Positions 19,296-28,121 of a stretch of DNA of 64,000 bases are shown piece by piece. This DNA comes from Planctomycetota bacterium (lineage in GTDB: Bacteria; Planctomycetota; Phycisphaerae; Phycisphaerales; UBA1924). The notes beneath the pieces are model-generated. The model was given only the letters and a program-made list of their open reading frames with translations. It searched no databases and was not told the DNA's origin. The stretch spans positions 40,684 through 104,683 of the forward strand of contig JACTNA010000030.1 in assembly GCA_014584315.1 (NCBI GenBank), written 5' to 3'. Position 1 is the stretch's first letter; each line of letters begins with the position of its first letter. The position numbers were made by a program, and so were the translations under genes.

Positions 19296-19556
19296 TCATG
19301 CGTGCGTCTCGTCGTGGTACGACTGCTGGCGTCCCTTGTCCGTCAGGCGCACGTCGCGGCAGTCCAGCGTGCCGTCCGTCGCCGGGGTGTACGTCACCTC
19401 GCCCAACTCGTCCTGCATCGTGCGCAGGGCCCGGATCACCGTCTCACGCGGCCGCTTCACGCCCGCCGCGATCGCCGCCGCGTCCACGGGCCGATCGCGC
19501 CCGGCTGAAGCCGCGTGCGAGAGCAGAAAACCGCGGATGGAGGCGTGGAGTTCCAT
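19296..19556 (-). CDS. Small helix-turn-helix-like protein
   Basis: An 86-aa protein not clearly assignable. The region GRDRPVDAAAIAAGVKRPRETVIRALRTM reads as a winged-helix DNA-binding fold (helix, turn, recognition helix), followed by two short strands (EVTYTPATDGTLDCRDVRLT) that could be the wing. It has no membrane segment. It lies between groES (83 nt downstream) and the antitoxin-like gene. A local regulator of the chaperone cluster is possible but unproven. Confidence 0.5.
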   Translation of the reverse strand: MELHASIRGFLLSHAASAGRDRPVDAAAIAAGVKRPRETVIRALRTMQDELGEVTYTPATDGTLDCRDVRLTDKGRQQSYHDETHA

Positions 19557-19602
19557 GCTGTTCTCGGGTCAGAAGTCTGCGCCAGACCGTTCGTGCTCCG
19601 TG

Positions 19603-19851
19603 TCAGGCGATCTTCCGGCGCTTGCCGCGGCTCGCCTTCAAGCGGCTCTCGTGCTCTGCAATGAGCGCCGTCACTTCCGGAACGAGTTCTGTCGGGATCT
19701 CCATGACGGTCGTCAGTCCTCGACCGAACGCCGCCTCATCTTCGGCCAAGGCTGCGTCCTCGGTCTGGGTGTCATACGCCCGGGCGATCTTCCGCGCCTT
19801 TGCGGCGGTCATCCTCTTCGGGTACCGGTTCGGGTCTTTCTTCTTCGCCAT
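19603..19851 (-). CDS. Antitoxin-like small protein
   Basis: An 82-aa, highly charged protein (MAKKKDPNRYPKRMTAAKARKIARAY at the start, a basic KASRGKRRKIA tail, acidic middle). It begins 5 nt after the end of the DUF4258-like gene, the toxin-first order seen in BrnT/BrnA and some HigB/HigA pairs. The segment TTVMEIPTELVPEVTALIAEH could be a short ribbon-helix-helix or neutralising helix. The assignment rests mainly on size, charge and position; the sequence itself is not diagnostic. Confidence 0.5.
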   Translation of the reverse strand: MAKKKDPNRYPKRMTAAKARKIARAYDTQTEDAALAEDEAAFGRGLTTVMEIPTELVPEVTALIAEHESRLKASRGKRRKIA

Positions 19852-19856
19852 GATCG

Positions 19857-20141
19857 TTACCTGCCCCTTCGCCGACGCCTCCTGTTGTACGCAGTGAGCG
19901 GCTTCCCTTTCAGTTCATAGGCCGTGATCACGAACACGCCTTCACCGTCATTGTCCGGAGCGTACACGAGCCGAAGAACGCGGCCGGCACGGGTATGTCC
20001 GATCGCCACACGGCTTCCCTCCCGTCCCGGCCTGTCCTCACCACGCTTGCCGAACGCCTCGGTCACCTCCTGCGTCGTCACTCCGTGATTCTCGACGTGC
20101 GGCCGCGCAGTCTCAGGGTCAAGATAGAAGCGAATCCGCAC
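19857..20141 (-). CDS. DUF4258/BrnT-like putative toxin
   Basis: A 94-aa basic protein with HVENHGVTTQEVTEAFGKRGEDRPGREGSR, then GRVLRLVYAPDNDGEGVFVITAYELKGKPL and an Arg-rich tail. The pattern (His near the N terminus, GR-(V/T)-LRLVY strand, VFVITAYE strand, basic C terminus) is that of the DUF4258/BrnT-like group, many of which are ribonuclease-fold toxins of toxin-antitoxin pairs. Activity here is inferred. It starts 18 nt after groEL1 and could be co-transcribed with it, an odd place for a toxin. It is followed at once by a possible antitoxin. Confidence 0.6.
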   Translation of the reverse strand: MRIRFYLDPETARPHVENHGVTTQEVTEAFGKRGEDRPGREGSRVAIGHTRAGRVLRLVYAPDNDGEGVFVITAYELKGKPLTAYNRRRRRRGR

Positions 20142-20159
20142 CGCGAAGCCCCGTTTGGT

Positions 20160-21881
20160 CTAGAAGTCCATCCCCCCCATGCCACCCATGCCACCCATGC
20201 CGCCTCCGTGGTGGTGGTGGTCATGCCCGCCGTTCGCGTCCTTCTTCTCAGGCTTCTCCGTGATGACGCAGTCCGCCGTCAGCAGCACCGTCGCCACGCT
20301 GGCGGCGTTCTGCAGCGCGAGCCGGTCCACCTTCGCCGGCGTGATCACGCCGTCCTGCACCAGGTCGACGTACTCGCCGGAGAGCGCGTTGTAGCCGAAG
20401 TTCGCCTTGTCGCTCTCGGCGACCTTCGCCACCACCACCGAACCCTTCGCGCCGGCGTTCTCAGCGATGGTGAACAGAGGCACCGTCAGCGCCTGTCGAA
20501 CGACCTCCATCCCCACGGCCACGTCGAAACGGGCGTGGCCGACGTCCTCGGCCGTGACCTCCTTCGACTTCCCGAAGACCGCCTTCCACTCCTTCAGGTC
20601 CTCGATCGCGGCCCGCGCCCGGATGAACGACACGCCCCCGCCCGGCACGATGCCCTCGGCGACCGCCGCTCGCGTCGCGTGCAGCGCGTCCTCGACGCGG
20701 GCCTTCTTCTCCTTGAGTTCCGCCTCGCTCGCGGCACCGACGCGGACCTGCGCCACGCCCCCGCTCAGTTTCGCCAGCCGTTCCTGGAGTTTCTCGCGGT
20801 CGTAGTCGCTCGTCGTCGTCTCGATCTCGCGTCGGATCTGCTCGATGCGTCCCTGGATGTCCTTGGTCGAGCCGGCCCCCTCGATGATCGTCGTGTTGTC
20901 GGCGTCGATCTCCACCTTCTTCGCCATGCCCAACTGGCGCAACTCGATCTTGTCGAGCTCCACGCCCAGGTCCTTCATCACCGCCGTCGCCCCGGTCAGC
21001 ACCGCGATGTCCTGCAGCATGGCCTTGCGGCGGTCGCCGTAGCCCGGCGCTTTCACGGCCGCGACCTGCAGCGTCCCGCGCAGCTTGTTGATCACCAGCG
21101 TCGCCAGCGCCTCGCCCGTCACGTCCTCCGCGATGATGAGCAGCGGCTTCTTGGCCTGCATCACCTTCTCGAGCAGCGGCACCAGCTTGGTCACGTTCTC
21201 GATCTTGTCCTCGTGGACCAGCACCAGCGCCTTCTCGAGCACGGTCTTCATCTCGTCCGAGTTCGTCACGAAGTTCGGCGAGAGGAACCCCCGGTCGAAC
21301 TGCATGCCCTCCACGACCTTCACCTCGGTCTCGAGGCTCTTGCCCTCCTCGACCGTGATGACGCCGTCCTTCCCGACCTTGTCGAACGCTTCCGCCATGA
21401 TGCGCCCGATCTCGGCGTCGTTGTTCGCGCTGATCGACGCCACGTTCTGCACGTCCGCCTTGCCCTTCACCGGCTTGGCGAGCGAGTCGATGTGCTCGCA
21501 CGCCGCCTCCACCGCACGCTTCATCCCCCGGACCAGCGCGTTCGCGTCCACCCCCGCCGCAATGTGCCGAAGGCCCTCGCGGAACAGCGCTTCGGCCAGC
21601 ACCGTCGCCGTCGTCGTCCCGTCCCCGGCGTCGTCCGACGTCTTGCTCGACGCCTCCTTGACCAGCCTTGCTCCCATGTTCTCCGCCTTGTCGCGGAGTT
21701 CGATCTCCTCGGCCACCGTCACCCCGTCCTTCGTCACCGACGGGCCGCCCCACGACTTGTCAAGCACCGCGTTTCGCCCTCGAGGGCCGAGGGTGCTCTT
21801 GACGGCGCGGGCGAGTTTCTCAACCCCGGCCAGAAGGGCCTGACGGGCCTCGACGTCGAAGGTGAGCTGCTTGACTGCCAT
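20160..21881 (-). CDS. groEL: Chaperonin GroEL, first copy (GGM tail)
   Basis: A 573-aa Hsp60 with all conserved motifs ([62 protein letters not shown]). The C terminus has a His-rich patch (HDHHHHGGG) before a GGMGGMGGM tail ending MDF, the typical Gly-Met tail with an added histidine cluster that might bind metal. The start at 21881 gives the normal N terminus [13 protein letters not shown]. It leads the chaperone run and is separated from groES by three small genes, so the canonical GroEL lacks an adjacent groES. Confidence 0.95.
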   Translation of the reverse strand: MAVKQLTFDVEARQALLAGVEKLARAVKSTLGPRGRNAVLDKSWGGPSVTKDGVTVAEEIELRDKAENMGARLVKEASSKTSDDAGDGTTTATVLAEALFREGLRHIAAGVDANALVRGMKRAVEAACEHIDSLAKPVKGKADVQNVASISANNDAEIGRIMAEAFDKVGKDGVITVEEGKSLETEVKVVEGMQFDRGFLSPNFVTNSDEMKTVLEKALVLVHEDKIENVTKLVPLLEKVMQAKKPLLIIAEDVTGEALATLVINKLRGTLQVAAVKAPGYGDRRKAMLQDIAVLTGATAVMKDLGVELDKIELRQLGMAKKVEIDADNTTIIEGAGSTKDIQGRIEQIRREIETTTSDYDREKLQERLAKLSGGVAQVRVGAASEAELKEKKARVEDALHATRAAVAEGIVPGGGVSFIRARAAIEDLKEWKAVFGKSKEVTAEDVGHARFDVAVGMEVVRQALTVPLFTIAENAGAKGSVVVAKVAESDKANFGYNALSGEYVDLVQDGVITPAKVDRLALQNAASVATVLLTADCVITEKPEKKDANGGHDHHHHGGGMGGMGGMGGMDF

Positions 21882-22154
21882 GGGCGTTTCGCTCCCTGTC
21901 TCGAATGAATGGACTGACAACGGCTCGATCCACGCCCGGCATCGCACCGGGATGGACCGACAGCCTCGGTTCGGCCACCACTCCGGGCAACCGCGGTGCC
22001 AGCCCGGCTCGGTCCCACACCCCCTCGAACACCCGGTCGTGCGGGGCAAAGCAGGGGCGTCCTCGACGTTGCCTGTCAGGCGTCCGGCCACACGCCGCGG
22101 GGGACTGCCGATTCGGCAGGCGCCAATCGCCCCCCACTCCCCATCGTCGCACGC

Positions 22155-22160
22155 TATAGT
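22155..22160 (+). promoter_or_regulatory. -10-like element just before nuoA
   Basis: TATAGT lies only 9 nt before the nuoA ATG. If it is a real -10 box, transcription would begin around 22166-22168 and the mRNA would be nearly leaderless. No good -35 box was seen 16-18 bp upstream, and no ribosome-binding site is visible before the ATG, which fits that reading. Confidence 0.35.
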
Positions 22161-22169
22161 CCCGCCCTC

Positions 22170-22568
22170 ATGGCCCCCACCCTCGCCAATGACGGACTCG
22201 CCCCCTACCTCCCGGTCGGCATCATCCTCCTCATGGCCGTCACCTTCGCGGTCGCGAACATCGTCCTCACCATGCTCATCGGCCCCGCCCGCAAGGGCCG
22301 CACCAAGGGCATGACCTACGAGTCCGGCATGAACCCCGTCGGCACCGCCCGAAAGCGGTTCAACGTCCGCTTTTATCTCATCGCCATGGTCTTCCTCGTC
22401 TTCGACGTCGAGATCGTCTTCCTCTACCCGTGGGCGACCACCTTCCGCGGCCTCGAACCCGGCTCCGAGGAATCAGCCCTGTGGCTCGGCCGCATCATGT
22501 TCTTCCTGCTCACGACCGTGGTGGCCTACGTCTACGGCTACCGCAAGGGCGTTTTCCGCTTCGACTGA
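22170..22568 (+). CDS. nuoA: NADH-quinone oxidoreductase subunit A (NuoA)
   Basis: NuoA is a small membrane subunit of respiratory complex I. The 132-aa product has three hydrophobic helices (about residues 13-36, 70-90, 103-123) and the family motifs [12 protein letters not shown] and [23 protein letters not shown]. The latter is the strongly conserved loop and second helix carrying the acidic residues. The start at 22170 leaves the usual short N terminus. Unusually, no nuoB or nuoC follows: the next gene is an EAL regulator 239 bp away. The other complex I genes must be elsewhere. Confidence 0.92.
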   Translation: MAPTLANDGLAPYLPVGIILLMAVTFAVANIVLTMLIGPARKGRTKGMTYESGMNPVGTARKRFNVRFYLIAMVFLVFDVEIVFLYPWATTFRGLEPGSEESALWLGRIMFFLLTTVVAYVYGYRKGVFRFD

Positions 22569-22807
22569 AGGCCCGCCCCGGCGCCGCCTCCCACCGCATT
22601 CGAGACCTCCTGCTCCCGATAGCGCCCCCGGCTCGCGTGGCTGGGTGCCCGCTCGGCTGCCCGAGAACTCTCCCACCAGCCGCCCCTTTCGGCGCATCCG
22701 TTCAGGTCTGAACCACGCTCGTGAAGCCGCCCTGAGCCACGGAGTGTGGGCGTCGATGATGTTCCCGATCGACCGGCCAGGCAGCCGGCGAGTGGAGCAC
22801 CAGACCG

Positions 22808-24673
22808 ATGCCCCACCCCGCGAAGCACAGCGAAACGCCCGGGAAGTCGCCGGATGACAACTCGCAGCGGCTGGATCGTCTCGTCCGCGAGAGTCTCGTG
22901 GATGCCGCGTTCCAGCCGATCGTGGACATGCGCCGAGGCATCGTGCTCGGACTTGAAGCCCTCTGCCGACCGAAGCCCGAGTCCGGCTTCGCCAACGCCG
23001 GCGAGTTGTTCGACGCGGCCGCGGCCGCCGACTGCCTCTGGGATGTCGAACGCGTCGCCCGCCGGACCGCGCTCCGATCGGCCGCCTCGTGGAAGGCCGG
23101 CGTCCTGCTCTTCATGAACTGCTCGCCGCAGGTCTTCGGCGATCCCCGCTTCGCCGACACCGTCCGCGATGAACTCATGCAGGCCGGCGGCGTCGCGCCG
23201 GGACGTGTTGTACTCGAGATCACCGAACGCTCCGAGGCGCCCTTCGCCAGCGACCTCCTCGAACAGGCGCACCGGGTCAAAGACCACGGCTTCCAACTCG
23301 CCATCGACGACGTCGGCGCGGGGACCAGCGGCCTCAGCCGCATCATGCTCCTCCGCCCCAACTGGCTCAAACTCGACCGTGAACTCGTCGCCTCCGTCGA
23401 CCGCGACCGCATCCGCCAGAACCTCATCCGGTTCATGCTCCATTTCGGTCGCCTCAGCGGCGTCCAGATCGTCGCCGAGGGTATCGAAGAGCCTTCAGAG
23501 GTCGCGTCGCTCATGGAACTGGGCGTCGGCGTGGGCCAGGGCTACTTCCTCGGTCGTCCGGGAGAGCCGCGACAGTCGCTCGACCCCGGCGTCCTCGAAT
23601 CGCTGCGCGATGCCCGCCAGGGCACCGATGCGGGGCACTCCTGCGACCCGAGCGAACTCAGCGCAGACGCCTACGGCCGTGCTGTCTTCGCCCTGGACGG
23701 TTCCGTGCGCGTCTCGGACGCCGCGAGGCAGGTGCTCCGCGATCCGGGCGTGCCCGGAGTGGCCGTCACCGAGGACGGTCGGTTTGTCGGCTGGTGCGCA
23801 CGAGACCAACTCCTCAGGGCCGCGAGCGATGCCAGGGCGTCCGGCTTCCTCGGCATGGTCGCTCGACCCTGCGCAACCGCTCCAGCCGATGGCACCAACG
23901 TGCTCGCCCTGCTCGAACTCGCCGCCTGCCGCGAGGAAGGCGCGGCCGACGGGCCCGTGTTGCTCGTCGAGCGCGAGGCGCCCGTCGGCGTCCTCACGGT
24001 CTCCGACCTGCTGCACGCCGCTCTCGACGCCTGCCGATCCGTGCGCACACGAACCGCCCCGCTCACCGGCCTGCCGGGCCGGGTCTGCTGCGACCAGCAC
24101 CTCGCCGAACTCATCGAAGCCCGCGCCGGCGACGCCTCCAGCGTGCAGTCACGACTCGGCTACGACGCCGCCGTCATCGACGTCCGCGGCTTCTCCGCCT
24201 ACAACGCCGCCTACGGCTACGACATGGGTGATGTCCTCATCCAGCACCTCGTCTCGCTCCTCCGCGGCACCGTCGTCCGCGACGATCCGCACACGTTCCT
24301 CGGACATCTCGGCGACGATCGCTTCCTCGTCACCGCGCTCCACGGAACCCTCGAGATGCGCCTCCTGCGGCTCGTCTACCGATTCGACCGGACCGCTCGG
24401 CAGTTCTGGTGCCTGTTGGACGACGGTCACGCCGCGCCGGACCTCCCTTCCACCGGCGTGAGTCAGGAGCCTGCCGCCATCGGGATTCGCGTCCTCCTCG
24501 TGCGCGACGCGCTCTCGAGAGCCACGAGGCCCCAGGACGTCCTGCACATCGCCGACCGCCTGCGACTGAGGGACGACGAAGGCACGCCAAACTCGCGTTC
24601 GTCGAGCGGCTCGATCCTGCTCGCCGACGAACCACCGCAGCGCGGCGCCGCCGAACTCCGCCTTTCCGCGTGA
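22808..24673 (+). CDS. EAL-CBS-GGDEF signalling protein
   Basis: A 621-aa cytoplasmic protein of cyclic-di-GMP signalling. The N-terminal EAL phosphodiesterase domain (about residues 22-255) keeps the key residues: GLEALCRP (EAL), the Asn of FMNCSPQVF, the Glu of LEITERSE, both Asp of AIDDVGAGTSGL, the Lys of LKLDRELV and the Glu of AEGIEEP. A region with two CBS-like segments follows (about 285-425; GVAVTEDGRFVGWCARDQLL, PVLLVEREAPVGVLTVSDLL). The C-terminal GGDEF-like domain (about 430-600) has GHLGDDRFLV instead of GGDEF, so it is probably catalytically dead and may bind GTP. EAL first, then CBS, then GGDEF is the reverse of the commoner GGDEF-EAL order. Confidence 0.82.
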   Translation: MPHPAKHSETPGKSPDDNSQRLDRLVRESLVDAAFQPIVDMRRGIVLGLEALCRPKPESGFANAGELFDAAAAADCLWDVERVARRTALRSAASWKAGVLLFMNCSPQVFGDPRFADTVRDELMQAGGVAPGRVVLEITERSEAPFASDLLEQAHRVKDHGFQLAIDDVGAGTSGLSRIMLLRPNWLKLDRELVASVDRDRIRQNLIRFMLHFGRLSGVQIVAEGIEEPSEVASLMELGVGVGQGYFLGRPGEPRQSLDPGVLESLRDARQGTDAGHSCDPSELSADAYGRAVFALDGSVRVSDAARQVLRDPGVPGVAVTEDGRFVGWCARDQLLRAASDARASGFLGMVARPCATAPADGTNVLALLELAACREEGAADGPVLLVEREAPVGVLTVSDLLHAALDACRSVRTRTAPLTGLPGRVCCDQHLAELIEARAGDASSVQSRLGYDAAVIDVRGFSAYNAAYGYDMGDVLIQHLVSLLRGTVVRDDPHTFLGHLGDDRFLVTALHGTLEMRLLRLVYRFDRTARQFWCLLDDGHAAPDLPSTGVSQEPAAIGIRVLLVRDALSRATRPQDVLHIADRLRLRDDEGTPNSRSSSGSILLADEPPQRGAAELRLSA

Positions 24674-24701
24674 ACCCGTCGCCTCTCACCTACAGTCACG
24701 C

Positions 24702-25178
24702 ATGAGCGCGGACGACAACGCCCCCCCCACGGCTGACGCACGGCCTCCGAACGCCCGCGTCGGCCTCGGGGAACGCATCGGAGCAGGCGTCGCGTCGTCG
24801 GCCTGCCTGGCCGTCCTCGGTGCCGCCGCGTGGACCTCCCCCGATCCCGAGGGCCACGGCACGCACACCCAACTCGGGCTGCCCCCGTGCCCGTGGGCGC
24901 AGGCTTTCGACTGGCCCTGCGCGACCTGTGGCATGACCACCGCCGTCAGCCACGCCGCCCACGGGCGCATCGTCCAGTCGTTTCTCACCCAGCCCGCGGG
25001 CGCCCTCGGTGCGATCCTTCTGGCCGCTCTCTTCTGGGGATTGCTTCACGTCGCGGCAACCGGTTCGCGTCTCGGGCGGATGTATGGCAGCATGGTGACT
25101 CCCCGGGTGACGGGCTGGGGTGTCGCCGTGCTGCTCGCGGCCTGGGCCTACAAGGCGGCCGTCTGGCAGGCGGGATAG
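24702..25178 (+). CDS. DUF2752 membrane protein
   Basis: The 158-aa protein has three hydrophobic segments (about residues 27-45, 105-122, 135-153). Between the first two is the DUF2752 signature CPWAQAFDWPCATCGMTTAVSHAAHG: three cysteines in a C...CxxCGMT pattern followed by a helix. The family is widespread and of unknown function; the Cys cluster could bind metal or be redox-active. It begins 28 nt after the EAL protein gene and may share its transcript. The disordered N terminus (ADDNAPPTADARPPNA) is not conserved in the family. Confidence 0.8.
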   Translation: MSADDNAPPTADARPPNARVGLGERIGAGVASSACLAVLGAAAWTSPDPEGHGTHTQLGLPPCPWAQAFDWPCATCGMTTAVSHAAHGRIVQSFLTQPAGALGAILLAALFWGLLHVAATGSRLGRMYGSMVTPRVTGWGVAVLLAAWAYKAAVWQAG

Positions 25179-25249
25179 GCTTGCCCTCGCGGGCGAACAC
25201 CGCCGGAATGCCGCTCCGGGGCGGTCGCGGCTCCTCGGGAGGACTTGGA

Positions 25250-25942
25250 ATGACCACACGCCCGATACGTCGGACGCGATGGCGGGCGGCTCGCGCGTGC
25301 GCACTCGGGCTCCTCGCCGGGGCCGGGCTGAGCGGCTGCATCGTCGCCCCCCTCGTCGGCGGCATGGCGGAGTCCGCCCGCCGGACCGGCTCCACCAGCG
25401 TGCCCGCCCAGTACCGCGGCCTGCAGGGCAAGTCCTTCGCGGTAGTCGTCGTGGCCGACCGCTCCGTGCAGGCGGACTTCCCGGGCATCGTCGGGACGCT
25501 CATGGAACGGATGACGGCACGCCTGGCCGACCCGGCGAACGGCGTCGGCGCGAGCCACTACGTGCCCGCAACACAGACGCTCCCGTTCCTGAACAACGAC
25601 CCGGCCTGGATGGCGTGGGAGCCGTCGCGCCTCATGGCTGAACTCGGCGTCGAACGCCTCATCCACGTCGAACTGATCGAGTACCGAGTCCGCGAGCCGG
25701 GCAACCCCTACCAGTGGAACGGGCTGGGCTGGGGGACCGTGACCGTCTTCGAGGCCGATTCGAGCAACCCGGACTTCGAGGTCTTCCGGCGTGAGGTCCG
25801 CGTCCAGTTTCCCGATTCGGAGGGCCAGGGCGTCCACGGCGTCTCCGGCCCGCTCGTCGCCTCCGCCCTCGTCAAACGATTCGTCGATCGAGCGACATGG
25901 CTCTTCTATGACCACAAGGAACCGAACGTCATCACCTACTAG
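25250..25942 (+). CDS. Lipoprotein A of a tandem pair
   Basis: A 230-aa predicted lipoprotein: Arg-rich start, hydrophobic stretch, lipobox LSGC with Cys at about residue 30. The mature part has alternating strands and helices (KSFAVVVVADRSVQADFPGIVGTLMERM; LMAELGVERLIHVELIEYRV), resembling periplasmic outer-membrane lipoproteins that combine an alpha/beta domain with a long strand, but I cannot name the family. Both this and the next protein have IVAP right after the lipid-modified cysteine region, suggesting related origins. The following gene starts 35 nt before this one stops. Confidence 0.62.
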   Translation: MTTRPIRRTRWRAARACALGLLAGAGLSGCIVAPLVGGMAESARRTGSTSVPAQYRGLQGKSFAVVVVADRSVQADFPGIVGTLMERMTARLADPANGVGASHYVPATQTLPFLNNDPAWMAWEPSRLMAELGVERLIHVELIEYRVREPGNPYQWNGLGWGTVTVFEADSSNPDFEVFRREVRVQFPDSEGQGVHGVSGPLVASALVKRFVDRATWLFYDHKEPNVITY

Positions 25943-26603
25943 CGCCCGCCGCCGCGCCCGCGGGCTGCTCGCGTGCGTCGCGGCGTCGCTGGCGTGCGCG
26001 CTCGCGGCGTGCAACATCGTCGCCCCGGTCTTCATGATCGTCCACGGGCCTGAGAAGACGCAGGCCGCCCACACACTCGAACGCGATCGCCCGACCGTCA
26101 TCCTCGTGGACGACATCGGCACCCGCCTGCCGCGCAGCGACCTGCGTCTCGCCATCGCCACGCAGGCCGAGCAGACGCTCGTTGACAAAGGGGTCGTCCG
26201 CGACCTGCGCGACGCTCGCGCCGCCATCACCGCCTCCCGCCAGTCGAAGACCGGCCAACTCGTCCCCGTGACCGAAGTCGGCAAGGCGGTCAACGCCGAC
26301 GTCGTCGTCTACGCCTCGGTCGAGGAGTTCACCCTCTCGCCCGACGGCCAGTCGTACCTCCCTACCGCTCGCCTCCGCCTGAAGGTCATCGACGTGCCCA
26401 CCGAGACGAGGCTCTGGCCCGAGGACGATCAGGGGTTCGAACTCGTGGTGACCGCCCCGCAGCGGCAGGGGACCGCCCCCGTCGAGGCGGCACGGATCCG
26501 AGAGGCGCAGGAACAGTTCGCCAAACTGGTCGGCACCCGCCTCGCGCAGACCTTCTTCACCCACGAGAAGACGACCATCTCCGACGAGCGGGCCGCCAGG
26601 TGA
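25908..26603 (+). CDS. Lipoprotein B of a tandem pair
   Basis: A 231-aa predicted lipoprotein with a long Arg-rich lead, a hydrophobic helix and lipobox LAAC (Cys near residue 35) followed by NIVAPV. The mature region (TVILVDDIGTRLPRSDLRLAIATQAEQTL; NADVVVYASVEEFTL; ARLRLKVIDVPTETRLWP) has the strand-helix pattern of CsgG-like or LpoB-like periplasmic lipoproteins, but the match is not strong. Its start lies 35 nt inside the previous gene and its stop overlaps the next start as GTGA, so three genes are tightly coupled. No other start in frame gives a lipoprotein signal. Confidence 0.62.
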   Translation: MTTRNRTSSPTSARRRARGLLACVAASLACALAACNIVAPVFMIVHGPEKTQAAHTLERDRPTVILVDDIGTRLPRSDLRLAIATQAEQTLVDKGVVRDLRDARAAITASRQSKTGQLVPVTEVGKAVNADVVVYASVEEFTLSPDGQSYLPTARLRLKVIDVPTETRLWPEDDQGFELVVTAPQRQGTAPVEAARIREAQEQFAKLVGTRLAQTFFTHEKTTISDERAAR

Positions 26604-27616
26604 TCACGAGCGAGCGTCAACCGCGCGTGCTGCACCTGCTCACGCCCCCCCCCACCGGGCACGGGCTGGACGGCGCGACGATCGCCTGCGCCGCCGCGGT
26701 GCGCCGAACGCCGGCGTTCAAGCACACTGTCTGCATCGTCGGAGCGGGCGAGGCAGAGACCCGCTGCGCCGACCTCGGCCTGCGAACCACCGACCGGATC
26801 GTCGCCCCGCTCGGCCGACCCGCGCTCGCCCTCAATGGCCTTCGGCGATTCGTCCGCGATCGCGCCCCATTCGACGCCGTCCAGTGCTGGGGCGCCGACC
26901 TGGGGACGACCGCCCGCCGAGCCTGCGGGCCGATGACGCGCATCCTGCCGGTCCCGCCGGCGCACGTGCTCGACGCCGCCGCGGCTGACGGGGGCGCGCG
27001 AGCCGATCGCGCCGCCGCGCGGCACGCGCTCGAACTCAACGACAGGGAGTTCGTCGTCGGGCTGCTGGCGGACCCGCCGACCACCGGCGACGCGCGGCGG
27101 TTCATCTTTCTGATCGGCCTGCTCGACATCGCGGGCACGACCATCTGCGGCCTCGTGGACGCCCGATCCGCCTGGCTGGCGCGCGCTCGCCGGTTCCACG
27201 CCCGGGCGCAGATCAACTGGCGGCTGCTCGTCACGCGCCGCCCGCTGGCGTCGCTCATCGCGGCGTGCGACGCGGCCGCCGTGGTCGCTCCCGCCACCGA
27301 CCCCCACGCCCCGCCACCCTCCGGGCTGATCGCCGCCGCTCACGCATCGGGCGTGCCGGTCGTCGCCGCGGCGAACATCGTGCAGGGACGGCTCTATCCC
27401 GACGAAGCCCGCGCCCACTGCGCCGCGTCGCTCGGCTCGGCGAACGCGATCGCGGGCACGCTCCTGCGTCTGGCGAACGACCGTCCGCGCACCGCAGCGC
27501 TCTCAGACGCCGTGCGCCCGCACGCTCGCGATCTCGTCGAGCGATCGGGCTACGCCGGCACGCTCGAACGCGCCTGGCGGGGCCGGGACATCGAGCAGCA
27601 CGAGGAAGCCGCATGA
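26600..27616 (+). CDS. Glycosyltransferase-like protein
   Basis: A 338-aa protein with no signal peptide. The N terminus (RVLHLLTPPPTGHGLDGATIACAAAVRR) looks like the nucleotide-sugar GT-B fold of family 4 glycosyltransferases, and the C-terminal half has GLIAAAHASGVPVVAA, which resembles the donor-site E-A-x-A-x-G-x-P-V region but lacks the key glutamate. It may be an inactive or divergent glycosyltransferase; function is inferred from fold-like patterns only. It starts with GTG overlapping the previous stop, and its own stop overlaps the phosphatase start as ATGA. Confidence 0.45.
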   Translation: MITSERQPRVLHLLTPPPTGHGLDGATIACAAAVRRTPAFKHTVCIVGAGEAETRCADLGLRTTDRIVAPLGRPALALNGLRRFVRDRAPFDAVQCWGADLGTTARRACGPMTRILPVPPAHVLDAAAADGGARADRAAARHALELNDREFVVGLLADPPTTGDARRFIFLIGLLDIAGTTICGLVDARSAWLARARRFHARAQINWRLLVTRRPLASLIAACDAAAVVAPATDPHAPPPSGLIAAAHASGVPVVAAANIVQGRLYPDEARAHCAASLGSANAIAGTLLRLANDRPRTAALSDAVRPHARDLVERSGYAGTLERAWRGRDIEQHEEAA

Positions 27617-28119
27617 ACGCGCAACCGAAGACGACGCCGCGCTCCCTCCTCTTCGTCTGCCTCGGCAACATCTGCCGATCCCCGCTCGCCGAGGGCATCT
27701 TCCTCCACCTCGCCGACGCTCGTGGCGTGCGCGACCGCTTCGAGGCCGACTCGTGCGGAACGGGCGCATGGCACGTCGGCGAACGCCCCGACGCCCGCGC
27801 CGCCGCCGTCGCGAGGCAGAACGGCGTGAAACTCGTCTCCATCGCCCGGCAACTCGACCCCCGGCGCGACTTCGAGCGATTCGACCTCCTGCTCCCCATG
27901 GACAGAACGAACCGTGACGACCTGCTCGACGCCGGTGCGCCCGAGAGTCGCGTCCGCCTCATGCGCTCATTCGATCCGACGCTCGCCGGCGCGGGCGAAC
28001 GAGAACTCGACGTCCCGGACCCGTACTACGGCGGCCCGGACGGGTTCCAGCACGTCTTCGACATGCTCGTCCGCTCCTGCACCGGACTGCTCGACCGAAT
28101 GGCTCGCGAGCGCGTCTGA
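27613..28119 (+). CDS. Low-molecular-weight protein-tyrosine-phosphatase family protein
   Basis: The 168-aa product has the family P-loop VCLGNICRSP, with nucleophile Cys16 and Arg22 (C-x5-R), the middle RQLDPRRDFERFDLLLPMD, and the general-acid aspartate in VPDPYYGGPDGF. It should be active on phosphotyrosine proteins (or possibly arsenate). Such phosphatases often pair with tyrosine kinases of exopolysaccharide synthesis; here the upstream partner is a glycosyltransferase-like protein, consistent with that role but unproven. It ends 2 nt before the convergent sucB gene. Confidence 0.88.
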   Translation: MNAQPKTTPRSLLFVCLGNICRSPLAEGIFLHLADARGVRDRFEADSCGTGAWHVGERPDARAAAVARQNGVKLVSIARQLDPRRDFERFDLLLPMDRTNRDDLLDAGAPESRVRLMRSFDPTLAGAGERELDVPDPYYGGPDGFQHVFDMLVRSCTGLLDRMARERV

Positions 28120-28121
28120 CC

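Noticed and set aside
21882..22169. CIRCE/HrcA operator or heat-shock sigma promoter ahead of groEL1
   Set aside because: No TTAGCACTC-N9-GAGTGCTAA pattern or convincing heat-shock promoter was found here or ahead of groES.
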